Of a stretch of 64,000 nucleotides of DNA, positions 25,409 to 34,609 are shown in pieces. A program made the position numbers and the translations under genes. Position 1 is the first letter of the stretch; each line of letters opens with the position of its first letter. A model generated the notes under the pieces. That model had not been told where the DNA came from. It saw only the letters and a program-made list of their open reading frames with translations, and ran no database searches. Source of the stretch: Rhodoferax sp. (lineage in GTDB: Bacteria; Pseudomonadota; Gammaproteobacteria; Burkholderiales; Burkholderiaceae_C); NCBI GenBank assembly GCA_024236015.1, contig JACKLK010000005.1:186001-250000 (forward strand), given 5' to 3'.

Positions 25409-26668
25409 ATGGCCCAGCGCTATTCGGCCTGGTCGCTGTTCAAGAATGCCCTGGGCGGCCACCAGGCGTGGGAACGCGCCTGGCGCGATCCGAAGCCGAA
25501 GAAGAGCTACGACGTGGTCATCATCGGTGGCGGTGGCCATGGCCTGGCGACCGCGTATTACCTGGCGCGCAACCATGGCATGCGCAACATCGCGATCCTG
25601 GAGAAGGGATACATCGGTTCGGGCAACGTGGGGCGCAACACCACCATCGTGCGCTCGAACTACATGATGCGGGAGAACACCGCGTTCTACGAACATGCGA
25701 TGTCGCTGTGGCGCGACCTGTCGCAGGACCTGAACTACAACGTGATGTTTTCGCCCCGCGGCTACCTGTTCGCGGCCTGCTCGCAGGCCGCGCTCGATGG
25801 CCTGGTGCGCCGCGCCAACACCATGCGCCTGAACGGCATCCGCGCCGAGATCCTGACCCGCGAGGAGGTCCGCAAGGAGGCGCCGTACCTGGATTTCTCC
25901 ACGCAGGCGCGGTTCCCGATCTACGGCGGCATGTTGCAGCCCGATGCCGGCACGGCGCGCCATGACGCGGTGGCCTGGGGTTATGCACGCGCGGCCGACA
26001 GCCTGGGCGTGGACATCATCCAGAACTGCGAGGTGCTGGACTATCTGTGGTCGGGCGAACGTATCGTCGGTGTCAAGACGAGCCGTGGCGACATCGGCGC
26101 CGGCAAGACGGCGGTGGCGGTGGCGGGCCACACCTCGGTGCTGGCGCGCAAGGCCGGATTGCGGCTGCCGATCGAAAGCCACGTGCTGCAGGCCTTCGTC
26201 ACCGAATCCATCAAGCCGGTCGTACACCATGTGGTCGTGTGGTCGGCCACCTATTTCTACGTCTCGCAGTCCGACAAGGGCGGCCTGGTGTTCGGTGGCC
26301 ACATCGACCGCTACAACAGTTATGCGCAGCGTGGCAACCTGCCCAGCATTGCGGAGACCATGCAGGGCCTGGCCAGCCTGATGCCGTTCGCCTCGCGGCT
26401 GCGCCTGCTGCGCCACTGGGGCGGCATCATGGACATGACGCCCGACGGCAGCCCCATCATCACGACCACGCCGGTGCCCGGCCTGTATCTCAATGGTGGC
26501 TGGTGTTATGGCGGCTTCAAGGCCACGCCGGCCTCGGGCTGGTGTTTCGCGCACACCATCGCCAACGACAAGCCGCACGATCTCAACGCCGGTTTCACGA
26601 TGGACCGCTTCGCCCAGGGGCGTTATATCGACGAGGCCGGCTACGGCCCCTACAACCATCTGCAGTAG
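25409..26668 (+). CDS. soxB: Sarcosine oxidase subunit beta
   Basis: 419 residues, the catalytic flavoprotein of heterotetrameric sarcosine oxidase. YDVVIIGGGGHGLATAYYLA binds FAD; His185 in GTARHDAVAWG corresponds to the histidine that holds covalent FMN in the family. The enzyme oxidises sarcosine to glycine with release of peroxide and methylene-folate. It starts two bases after the dehydrogenase gene and is followed by soxD, A and G in the usual order. Confidence 0.95.
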   Translation: MAQRYSAWSLFKNALGGHQAWERAWRDPKPKKSYDVVIIGGGGHGLATAYYLARNHGMRNIAILEKGYIGSGNVGRNTTIVRSNYMMRENTAFYEHAMSLWRDLSQDLNYNVMFSPRGYLFAACSQAALDGLVRRANTMRLNGIRAEILTREEVRKEAPYLDFSTQARFPIYGGMLQPDAGTARHDAVAWGYARAADSLGVDIIQNCEVLDYLWSGERIVGVKTSRGDIGAGKTAVAVAGHTSVLARKAGLRLPIESHVLQAFVTESIKPVVHHVVVWSATYFYVSQSDKGGLVFGGHIDRYNSYAQRGNLPSIAETMQGLASLMPFASRLRLLRHWGGIMDMTPDGSPIITTTPVPGLYLNGGWCYGGFKATPASGWCFAHTIANDKPHDLNAGFTMDRFAQGRYIDEAGYGPYNHLQ

Positions 26669-26680
26669 CCCGATCGCGCC

Positions 26681-26950
26681 ATGCTCAGAATCACCTGTCC
26701 CTACTGCGGCGAACGCGACCATGACGAGTTCAGCTACTTCGGCGATGCCAGCAAGACCTATCCGCCGCTCGGCGCCGAACACCACGACGCCTGGGTCGAC
26801 GCGGTCTACCTGCGCGACAACCCCAAGGGCGAGCACCTGGAGTTCTGGCAACACACGCTGGCCTGCCGGCGCTGGCTGGTGGTGCGCCGCGACACCGTGA
26901 GCCACGACATCCTGGCCGTGATGCCGGCGCGCGAAAGGCCGCTGGCATGA
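26681..26950 (+). CDS. soxD: Sarcosine oxidase subunit delta
   Basis: 89 residues. CPYCGERDHDEFSYFGDA near the start and the later HTLACRRWL supply the Cys/His zinc ligands of SoxD. Twelve bases after soxB; its stop overlaps the soxA start (ATGA), so subunit synthesis is coupled. Confidence 0.95.
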   Translation: MLRITCPYCGERDHDEFSYFGDASKTYPPLGAEHHDAWVDAVYLRDNPKGEHLEFWQHTLACRRWLVVRRDTVSHDILAVMPARERPLA

Positions 26951-29900
26951 GCGTCGCGGCTGCGCACAGCGACGCCGGCGCGTTCCGGATCGCCCGTGGC
27001 GGGCGCGTCGACCGCAGCCGCGCGGTGACCCTGTCCCACGACGGCCAGTTCCTGCCCGGCCTGGGCGGCGACACCGTGGCGGCCACGTTGCTGGCCCATG
27101 GCCGGCATCTGGTGGCGCGCTCGTTCAAGTACCACCGCCCACGCGGCATCCTGGCCTCCGGCATCGAGGAACCCAACGCCTTGCTCACCGTGGGCAGCGG
27201 CGCGCGCCGCGAGCCCAACATCGCCGCCACCACGCTGGAACTGCATGAGGGCTTGCAGACGCACACGCAGAACGCCTGGCCCTCGGTCGAATTCGACCTG
27301 ATGGCGGTCAATGGCTGGTTGTCGCCACTGTTTGTTGCCGGTTTCTACTACAAGACCTTCATGGGCCCGACACGCAAGGCCTGGATGTTCTACGAGCATT
27401 TCATCCGCAAGGCCGCCGGCCTGGGCCAGGCGACGACACTGCCCGACCCGGACCGTTACGACTGGCAGCATGGCTTCACCGACGTGCTGGTCATCGGCTC
27501 CGGCCCCGCCGGTCTGAGCGCAGCGCTGGGCGCGGCGCAGGCGGGCCTGGACGTGGTGCTGGTCGAGCAGGACTTCCTGGCCGGCGGCAGCCTGCTCGGC
27601 CACGCGGTCGACAGCGCGCCATCGCAATGGCTGGCCCGGACCTTGAACGAGCTGCAGGCCACCGGCCGGGTCCGGTGGTTGATCCGGTCCACGGCGTTCG
27701 GCCTGTACGACGGCAACACGGTCGGCATCGTCGAACGGTGCGAGCCTGGAACGGCCGATGCGTCGCGCGGTAAGGCGCGTCAGCGGCTGCACGTCATGCG
27801 TGCGGCGCGTATCGTCATGGCCTGCGGCGCGCTGGAACGCCCGCTGGTGTTCGCCGGCAACGACCTGCCGGGCGTGATGCTCGCGGGAGCCGTCGGCACC
27901 TATGTCAACCGGTACGCGGTCCTGCCGGGACGCAGCGCGGTGTTTGTGGTCAACAACGACGCGGCCTATGGCGACGCGATCGCGCTGGCCCGTGCGGGCG
28001 CGTCGGTCTGCGTGGCCGACCTGCGGCCCAGCCCCGGCGAGGCCGTGATGCAGCGTGCGCGCGACGCCGGCGTCGATGTGCGGCCGGCCACGGCCGTGGC
28101 GCAGGCACAGGGCGGCTCGCGCGTGGCCCGCTGCACGCTGGTACCGTATGACTTCGCCGCCCGGGCTCCCGTCGCCGGCAAGGGCACGACGCTCGATGTC
28201 GACCTGGTCGCGATGTCGGGTGGCTGGACGCCGAGCGTGCACCTGAGTTCGCACCGGGGCATCAAGCCGGTCTATCGGGACGAGGTCGCCGGTTTCGTTC
28301 CGGGCGGATTCGACCGCAACCATTTCGGTGCCGGTGCCATGGTCGGCGCCCAGGACCTGGCCGCCGCGGTGCACAGCGGCTGGCAGGCGGCGCGGCAGGC
28401 CTGCAAAGGGCTTGGCGGGGCGATCGATGCGCCCGCGCCGTCCGGGCCACCGGCGGCGGACGATGCGTCGATGGCCTTCGCCGCCGCGCCGCCGATCCTG
28501 CTGCGCGGTCGCAAGGGCAAGGCCTTCGTCGACTTCCAGAACGACGTGACGGTCGACGACATCGACCTGGCGCACCGCGAGGGATACCGCTCGGTCGAAC
28601 ATCTCAAGCGCTACACCACGCTGGGCATGGGCACCGACCAGGGCAAGACCTCCAACCTCAACGCCTTGTCCATCATGGCGGCGCGGCGCGACCTCGGCCT
28701 GGACGCGGTCGGCACCACCACGTTCCGCCCGCCGTTCACCCCGGTGACCATCGGCGCGCTGGCCGGGCGCAGCGTGCGCGGCCACCTGGCGGCGGTGCGG
28801 CGGACCCCGATGCACGACTGGCATGTGGCCAATGGCGGCGACATGATGGAGGCCGGCGCCTGGAAGCGTCCGCTGTGGTACCACGGCCATGGCGCGACCC
28901 TGTCCGAGGCCTACAAGGCCGAGATGGCCATCGTGCGCGAGCAGGTCGGCATCGCCGACGTGTCCACGCTGGGCAAGATCGACGTGCAGGGCCCGGACGC
29001 GGCCGAGTTCCTGAACCGGGTCTACGTCAACGGTTTTGCCAAGTTGCCGGTGGGCAAGGCGCGTTACGGTTTCATGCTCCGCGAAGACGGCATCGTGATG
29101 GATGACGGCACGACCAGCCGCATGGGCGAGACGGAATTCTTCATGACCACGACCACCGCACAGGCGGCCAGGGTCATGAGCCACCTCGAGTTCCTGCTGC
29201 AGGTGGTGTGGCCGGAACTGCGCGTGACCGTGGCCTCGGTGTCGGACCAGTGGGCGGCGATGAGCATGGCCGGCCCGCAGGCGCGCGAGGTGCTCAAGGC
29301 GGCGTTTCCCGACATCGACAGCAGCAACGAAGCGCTGCCGCACATGGGCGTGTTGGCGTCGACCGGCTCCGGAGCGCTGGCCGGCATACCGCTGCGCATC
29401 ATCCGGCTGACCTTCTCCGGCGAGCTGGCCTACGAGGTCTACACCCACACCCACTACGGGCGCCAGGTCTGGGTCCACCTGCTGGATGCGGGCAGGCCCT
29501 GGAAGCTGCAGCCGTACGGGCTGGAGGCGCTGGGCTCGCTGCGCATCGAGAAGGGCCATGTCGTGGGCTCCGAGATGGATGGCCGCACGACACTGGACGA
29601 CATGGGCATGGGCCGGATGGCCAGCACCATCAAGCCGTTCTGGGGCGGAGCCCTCAAGACCAGCGCCAACCTGGTGCGCGAGGACCGGCCGACACTGGTG
29701 GGCCTGGAGGCGGTCAGCGCCGACGAGCCGCCGAACAACGGCGCCATCCTGTTTTTTGCCGACGACGCGATCCAGGGGCATGGGCGCGGTCATGTCACGT
29801 CCACCACCTATTCCAAGCAGGTGGGCAAGGCGATTGCGCTCGGCCTGCTGCAAGGCGGCCTGCGCCATGTCGGCCAGGAGGTGATCGCCGCCTCGCCGGT

Positions 29901-29976
29901 GCATGGCCGGCAATACCGGCTCCGGGTCGTCGATCCGTGTTTCCTGGACAAGGATGGGGAGCGTTACCGTGTCTGA
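26947..29976 (+). CDS. soxA: Sarcosine oxidase subunit alpha
   Basis: 1009 residues, full length. Near the N-terminus is the Fer2-like domain with SFKYHRPRGILASGIEEPNA; then an NAD-binding Rossmann domain, DVLVIGSGPAGLSAALGAAQ from about residue 180; and from about residue 640 a folate-binding GcvT domain with YGLEALGSLRIEKGHVVGSE. Alpha channels the methylene group made at the beta flavin to tetrahydrofolate. It overlaps soxD by four bases and soxG by eight. Confidence 0.95.
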   Translation: MSVAAAHSDAGAFRIARGGRVDRSRAVTLSHDGQFLPGLGGDTVAATLLAHGRHLVARSFKYHRPRGILASGIEEPNALLTVGSGARREPNIAATTLELHEGLQTHTQNAWPSVEFDLMAVNGWLSPLFVAGFYYKTFMGPTRKAWMFYEHFIRKAAGLGQATTLPDPDRYDWQHGFTDVLVIGSGPAGLSAALGAAQAGLDVVLVEQDFLAGGSLLGHAVDSAPSQWLARTLNELQATGRVRWLIRSTAFGLYDGNTVGIVERCEPGTADASRGKARQRLHVMRAARIVMACGALERPLVFAGNDLPGVMLAGAVGTYVNRYAVLPGRSAVFVVNNDAAYGDAIALARAGASVCVADLRPSPGEAVMQRARDAGVDVRPATAVAQAQGGSRVARCTLVPYDFAARAPVAGKGTTLDVDLVAMSGGWTPSVHLSSHRGIKPVYRDEVAGFVPGGFDRNHFGAGAMVGAQDLAAAVHSGWQAARQACKGLGGAIDAPAPSGPPAADDASMAFAAAPPILLRGRKGKAFVDFQNDVTVDDIDLAHREGYRSVEHLKRYTTLGMGTDQGKTSNLNALSIMAARRDLGLDAVGTTTFRPPFTPVTIGALAGRSVRGHLAAVRRTPMHDWHVANGGDMMEAGAWKRPLWYHGHGATLSEAYKAEMAIVREQVGIADVSTLGKIDVQGPDAAEFLNRVYVNGFAKLPVGKARYGFMLREDGIVMDDGTTSRMGETEFFMTTTTAQAARVMSHLEFLLQVVWPELRVTVASVSDQWAAMSMAGPQAREVLKAAFPDIDSSNEALPHMGVLASTGSGALAGIPLRIIRLTFSGELAYEVYTHTHYGRQVWVHLLDAGRPWKLQPYGLEALGSLRIEKGHVVGSEMDGRTTLDDMGMGRMASTIKPFWGGALKTSANLVREDRPTLVGLEAVSADEPPNNGAILFFADDAIQGHGRGHVTSTTYSKQVGKAIALGLLQGGLRHVGQEVIAASPVHGRQYRLRVVDPCFLDKDGERYRV

Positions 29977-30595
29977 AACCGCCGTGCGTGCCAGGCCCGC
30001 CCATCGCAGTCCGTTCGAGGGCCACAAACCCGGCGAGCGACCGGCGCCGGGCGGCGCCATCGGTGTGCGGCTGCGCGCCGAAACGCTGGCCGGGTTGTTG
30101 CAGATCCATACCTGGACATCGGGCGCCGACGTACTGCGCACGGCTTTGGCCGGCGTGCCGGGCATCGGCACCGTGCCGCTGCGCACCGGTTCGGTCGCCC
30201 GTGTCGCGGCCGGCCTGCTGCTGTGCACCGGGCCGTGTGAATACCAGTTGCTGACGAGCCCGGGCACGGATCTGCTGGCATCCGTGCGCCAGCATGTTCC
30301 CGCCGATGTCGGCGCGGTGACCGACCTGGGCCACGCGCGTTGCCGCATCCGGATCGAAGGCCCGCGCTGCCGCGACACCCTGTCCAAGCTGTTCGCGCTC
30401 GACTTGCGCGCGTCCGCCTGGCCGGTGGGCGAACTGCGGCTGACCGGCCACCACCACGTGCCGTGTGCGGCACTGCGCCTGGACCTGGACCGTTTCGACC
30501 TGCTGGTGTTCTCCACCTATGCCTTCGACCAGCTCGGCACCGTGCTCGATGCGGCGCAGGAGTATGGCGTGGCGCTGGAGCTGTCGAGCGCGTAG
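29969..30595 (+). CDS. soxG: Sarcosine oxidase subunit gamma
   Basis: 208 residues; a weakly conserved GcvT-like subunit needed for assembly of the tetramer. GTG 29969, within the end of soxA, was chosen because GGGGAG lies seven bases before it; an ATG at 29954 is the alternative. CRIRIEGPRCRDTLSKLFALD is the folate-domain-like segment. Identification rests partly on its place in the sox operon. Confidence 0.88.
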   Translation: MSETAVRARPAHRSPFEGHKPGERPAPGGAIGVRLRAETLAGLLQIHTWTSGADVLRTALAGVPGIGTVPLRTGSVARVAAGLLLCTGPCEYQLLTSPGTDLLASVRQHVPADVGAVTDLGHARCRIRIEGPRCRDTLSKLFALDLRASAWPVGELRLTGHHHVPCAALRLDLDRFDLLVFSTYAFDQLGTVLDAAQEYGVALELSSA

Positions 30596-30661
30596 TTCGA
30601 AGGGCGCAGCCCTGTGCCGGGCTCTTGCGGACGCCCGCCAGCCCGGCGACACTGGCGTGTC

Positions 30662-32293
30662 ATGTCCAGCACCACCTGGGACACCATCATCGTCGGCGCC
30701 GGCACGGCGGGTTGCGTGCTGGCCCAGAGGCTCACACAGGACCCCAGCCACTCGGTGTTGCTGCTCGAGGCCGGTGGCAGTGACAGTCGCGTGTGGGTGC
30801 GCCTGCCGATCGGCTATGCACGGACCTTTCGCGACCCGCGCGTGAACTGGATGTACCGGACCGAACCCGAGCCGGCGCTCGACGGCCGCCGCTCCTACTG
30901 GCCCCGCGGCAAGCTGCAGGGTGGCTCGGGCTCGATCAACGCCATGGCCTATGTGCGGGGCCTGCCACAGGACTTCGACGGCTGGCGCGCCGCCGGCAAT
31001 CCGGGCTGGGGCTGGGACGATGTATTGCCGCTGTTCCGGCGCGCGCAGGACCATGCCGACGGCGCCAGCGCACTGCGGGGCGCCGGCGGCCCGATGCGGG
31101 TCGAACGTATCGACGACCAGGTGCATCCCGTGTGCCAGCGTTTCCTGGCGGCAGCCCAGGCGCTGGGGATCGCACGTATCGACGACTTCAACGGGCCGTC
31201 GATGCTTGGTGTCGGCATCTACCAGGTCAACACCCGCGGCGGCTGGCGGGAGTCGACGGCACGCGCGTATCTGCGCACCGCCATGCATCGCAGCAACCTG
31301 GATGTGCAGACGCAGGCCCATGTGCTGCGGGTGCTGATGTTGGGGCGTCGCGCCGTGGGCGTCGAATACCGGCAGCACGGCCGCTTGCTGCAGGCCCATG
31401 CCCGGGCCCAGGTCGTCCTGTGTGGCGGAGCGATCAATTCACCGCAGCTGCTGCAACTCTCGGGCATCGGCGATCCGGCGCTGCTCGCGCGCCACGGCAT
31501 CGCGGTGGCGGCCGAGTCGCCGATGGTCGGCCGTGGCCTGCAGGACCATCTGCACATCACCCATGTCTATCGCGCGCGGGTGCCCACGCTCAACGACACG
31601 CTCGGATCGTGGCACGGCAAGCTGGGCGCCGCACTGCGGTTTGCCTGGAACCGGCGCGGGCCGCTGTCGATGGGCGTGAACCAGGCCGGCGGGTTTGTCG
31701 CGACACGCCCGGATGCCGTGTTGCCCGAGCTGCAGCTGTATTTCAACCCCGCCAGCTACAGCACCCGCGATGGCGACGGTGGCCGATGGCGCCAGATGCG
31801 TCCGGACCCGTTCCCCGGTTTCTCGATGTCGGCCCATGCCTGCCGGCCGACCAGCCGGGGCCATGTCGCCATCGCGTCCGGCGACCCGATGGAGCCTCCG
31901 CGCATCGTGCCGAACTACCTGTCGACCCGGCACGACGTCGCGCAGGCGCTGGCAGCTTCGCGCGTGCTGCGCAAGCTCGCGGCGAGCGCGCCATTGCGCG
32001 AAGTGATCGCATCGGAAATCCTGCCCGGCTCCGCCTGTCGAGGAGACGACGCCTTGCTGCTGGACTTCCGCGCCCGCGCCGACACGATCTTCCATCCGGT
32101 GGGCAGTTGCGCGATGGGCCCCGATCCGCGGACATCCGTCGTCGACAACCGCCTGCGGGTGCACGCGGTGGCGGGCCTGCGCGTCATCGATGCCTCGGTG
32201 TTTCCCAGCATCACCTCGGGCAATACGAATGCACCGACGGTGATGGTGGCGGAGAAGGGGGCGCAGATGGTGTTGGAGGATGGAGGAGCGTGA
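30662..32293 (+). CDS. GMC-family oxidoreductase (choline dehydrogenase-like)
   Basis: 543 residues. FAD-binding DTIIVGAGTAGCVLAQRL at the start, GGSGSINAMAYVRG (GMC signature 1), GAINSPQLLQLSGIG (signature 2) and C-terminal HPVGSCAMG with the catalytic histidine, then NTNAPTVMVAEKGA. It resembles BetA and alcohol dehydrogenases of the family. It follows soxG by 66 bases on the same strand, so it may belong to the methylamine cluster and provide betaine aldehyde from choline; no betB lies next to it, so the true alcohol substrate is open. Confidence 0.88.
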   Translation: MSSTTWDTIIVGAGTAGCVLAQRLTQDPSHSVLLLEAGGSDSRVWVRLPIGYARTFRDPRVNWMYRTEPEPALDGRRSYWPRGKLQGGSGSINAMAYVRGLPQDFDGWRAAGNPGWGWDDVLPLFRRAQDHADGASALRGAGGPMRVERIDDQVHPVCQRFLAAAQALGIARIDDFNGPSMLGVGIYQVNTRGGWRESTARAYLRTAMHRSNLDVQTQAHVLRVLMLGRRAVGVEYRQHGRLLQAHARAQVVLCGGAINSPQLLQLSGIGDPALLARHGIAVAAESPMVGRGLQDHLHITHVYRARVPTLNDTLGSWHGKLGAALRFAWNRRGPLSMGVNQAGGFVATRPDAVLPELQLYFNPASYSTRDGDGGRWRQMRPDPFPGFSMSAHACRPTSRGHVAIASGDPMEPPRIVPNYLSTRHDVAQALAASRVLRKLAASAPLREVIASEILPGSACRGDDALLLDFRARADTIFHPVGSCAMGPDPRTSVVDNRLRVHAVAGLRVIDASVFPSITSGNTNAPTVMVAEKGAQMVLEDGGA

Positions 32294-32325
32294 CGGCACG
32301 ATGGTGCGTGTCGCCGCCCATCCGG

Positions 32326-32355
32326 CGCATGCACGGGCCTGCGGCCCGCCATGCG
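32326..32355. terminator. Two-part stem between convergent genes
   Basis: CGCATG/CATGCG and inside it CGGGCC/GGCCCG around a TGC loop form a 12-pair interrupted stem between the GMC gene and the convergent oxidoreductase gene. It lacks a T-run, so it is a probable but unproven bidirectional terminator. Confidence 0.5.
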
Positions 32356-32364
32356 CGAAAGGCC

Positions 32365-34425
32365 TCAAGCCGCCTGGACCTCCACCAGGCAGTCATAAAA
32401 CGTCGGCGCACGCCCGATGTCGGTCAGTTTCTGGCTCGTCAGTTCGTTGACGTTTTTCCCGTCCAGCCCCAGCTTGCGCCACCAGATGCCCAGGCCGTTG
32501 ACGACGCCGGGGCGGGCGCGGGACGAGACCACCAGCTTGCAGCGGTAACTGCCGCGCTGGTTGAACACCCGCACGACCGTGCCGCTGGCGAGACCGCGTG
32601 TCTCGGCGTCGGCGGCGTGCATCTCCAGGATGGGTTCGCCCTCGATGTCGCGCAGGCTGGTCACGTTGACGAAGGTCGAGTTCAGGAAGTTGCGCGCCGG
32701 CGGCGAGATCATCGCCAGCGGGTATTCGGGCGACGAGCCCGGTACCTCGTAGTTCGGCACATGGTCGGGCAGGCCGTCCTGCCCCATCTCGGCCAGGCGC
32801 TGGCTGAAGAACTCGCACCTGCCGGACGCACTGGGAAATCCGCCGTGCGCATACGGGGCTTCGGGCAGGCCCAGCGATGCGAAGCCGTTCGTGAGCAGTG
32901 TGTCGAAATCGACTGTGTTGCCATACGCGGCGCGGCACAAGGACTCGTCGTCTTCCCGGAAACAGGGCTCGTCGAATCCCATGCGCGCTGCCAGTTCGCG
33001 GAAGATCTGCGTATTGGTCTTCGCCTGCCCCTGCGGCGCGATGGCGGGGCGGTTCAGCACCACGTCGGTGTGGCCGTAGCTGTAATGCACGTCCCAGTGC
33101 TCGAGTTGCGTCGTCGCCGGCAGGATGTAGTCGGCATAGTCGGCGGTGTCGGTCTGGAAGTGCTCGAGCACGACGGTGAACAGGTCTTCGCGCGCGAAAC
33201 CCTGCGCCACCTTGCTGGAGTCGGGCGCGACCGCGACCGGGTTGCTGTTGTAGACGATCACGGCCTCGATGGCCGGGCCGAAGGATGCCGACGCCGGTTG
33301 CAGCAGGGCGTCGCCGATCTGCACCATGTTGATGGTGCGGGACGGGCCCTGGCGCAGGTCGGGGCGTTCGAGCGCCGCGCGTTGCACCGGGAACTGGCCG
33401 GAACTGGACAACAACACGCCGCCGTTGCGTTGCCGCCAGGCGCCGATCAGGGCCGGCAGGCTGACGATGGCGCGCACCGCATTGCCGCCGCCACGCACGC
33501 GCTGCACGCCGTAGTTGACCCGGATCGCCGCCGAGCCGCCGTCCTCGCCGCGGCAGGCGCCGTAGTCGCGGGCGAGCCGGCGCACCTGGTCAGGGTCGAT
33601 GCCGCAGACCTGGGCCACGCGTTGCGGCGGCCATTGCAGCGCACGTTCGCGCATCCGCTCCCAGTCCTGCGTGTGTCGCTGCAGGTAGTCATGGTCGAGC
33701 CAGTCGTGCACGATGAGTTCGTGCATCAGGCCCAGCGCCAGCGCCGCGTCGGTGCCGGGCAGCAGCGCGACATGTTCATGGCACTTGTCGGCCGTTTCCG
33801 TGCGCCGCGGGTCGATGCACACCAGCCGCGCGCCCTTGCGCTTGGCCTCCTGCGCATAACGCCAGAAATGCAGGTTGCTGGCGATCGAATTGCTGCCCCA
33901 GATCAGGATCAGCCGGGCCTGCGCGAAATGCTCGACCCGCATGCCGACCTTGCCGCCCAGGGTGTGCACCAGCGCCTCGCCGCCGGCGTTCGAACAGATG
34001 GTGCGGTCCAGCAGCGAGGCCCCCAGCCGGTTGAAGAAACGCGCCGACACGCTGTCGCCCTGCACCAGGCCCATGGTGCCGGCATAGTTGTAGGGCAGGA
34101 TGGCCTGGGCGGCGCCGGGCCCGCGCGCGGCGATGTGCCGCAGGCGGTCGGCGATGTCGGCCAGCGCCGTGTCCCAGCCGACCGGCTCGAACTGGCCGCT
34201 GCCCTTGGGGCCGACCCGCTTGAGCGGCGTCAGCACCCGCTGCGGGTGATAGCTGCGTTCGGTATAACGCGAGACCTTGGTGCACAACACCCCGTTGGTG
34301 TGGTCGTGCTCCGGGTTGCCCTGGACCTTGATCGCGATGCCGCCCTGCACCGTCGTGATCAGCGCACAGGCATCGGGACAATCGTGCGGGCAGGCGCCCC
34401 GGACAGTGGTGGTGACGGCGTTCAT
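32365..34425 (-). CDS. Molybdopterin-dependent oxidoreductase of the DMSO reductase family
   Basis: 686 residues. The N-terminal CPHDCPDAC and a later GVLCTK supply four cysteines for one iron-sulfur cluster; then come the two bis-MGD cofactor domains, with ILIWGSNSIASNLHFW and LVCIDPRRTETADKC, and a C-terminal MGD-binding domain with NSTFVNVTSLRDIEGEP. No twin-arginine signal is seen, so it is probably cytoplasmic. It has no adjacent electron-transfer subunit. The substrate cannot be told from sequence. Divergent from the M20 gene over 184 bases in which no clear promoter was found. Confidence 0.85.
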   Translation of the reverse strand: MNAVTTTVRGACPHDCPDACALITTVQGGIAIKVQGNPEHDHTNGVLCTKVSRYTERSYHPQRVLTPLKRVGPKGSGQFEPVGWDTALADIADRLRHIAARGPGAAQAILPYNYAGTMGLVQGDSVSARFFNRLGASLLDRTICSNAGGEALVHTLGGKVGMRVEHFAQARLILIWGSNSIASNLHFWRYAQEAKRKGARLVCIDPRRTETADKCHEHVALLPGTDAALALGLMHELIVHDWLDHDYLQRHTQDWERMRERALQWPPQRVAQVCGIDPDQVRRLARDYGACRGEDGGSAAIRVNYGVQRVRGGGNAVRAIVSLPALIGAWRQRNGGVLLSSSGQFPVQRAALERPDLRQGPSRTINMVQIGDALLQPASASFGPAIEAVIVYNSNPVAVAPDSSKVAQGFAREDLFTVVLEHFQTDTADYADYILPATTQLEHWDVHYSYGHTDVVLNRPAIAPQGQAKTNTQIFRELAARMGFDEPCFREDDESLCRAAYGNTVDFDTLLTNGFASLGLPEAPYAHGGFPSASGRCEFFSQRLAEMGQDGLPDHVPNYEVPGSSPEYPLAMISPPARNFLNSTFVNVTSLRDIEGEPILEMHAADAETRGLASGTVVRVFNQRGSYRCKLVVSSRARPGVVNGLGIWWRKLGLDGKNVNELTSQKLTDIGRAPTFYDCLVEVQAA

Positions 34426-34609
34426 GGTGTTCCTGGCTCGGTGGCAGCTGCGCGTGGCCGCAACGGGATCGGCTTCGGGCAGGGATTGCGTGCGGGCAGT
34501 AGACTTACGGCGGCGGCGCGGGTCGCCATCTTAGATCAAACCCCAACGGCCAGCATGCGGGATCGCGCGACACCGACCTTCCCGTAGCGGCTTCCAGGAG
34601 ACCACCGGC

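Noticed and set aside
30793..34587. 1264-codon plus-strand frame over the GMC gene and the molybdoenzyme gene
   Set aside because: It is out of frame with the GMC gene and antisense to the molybdoenzyme, and has no homology-like features.
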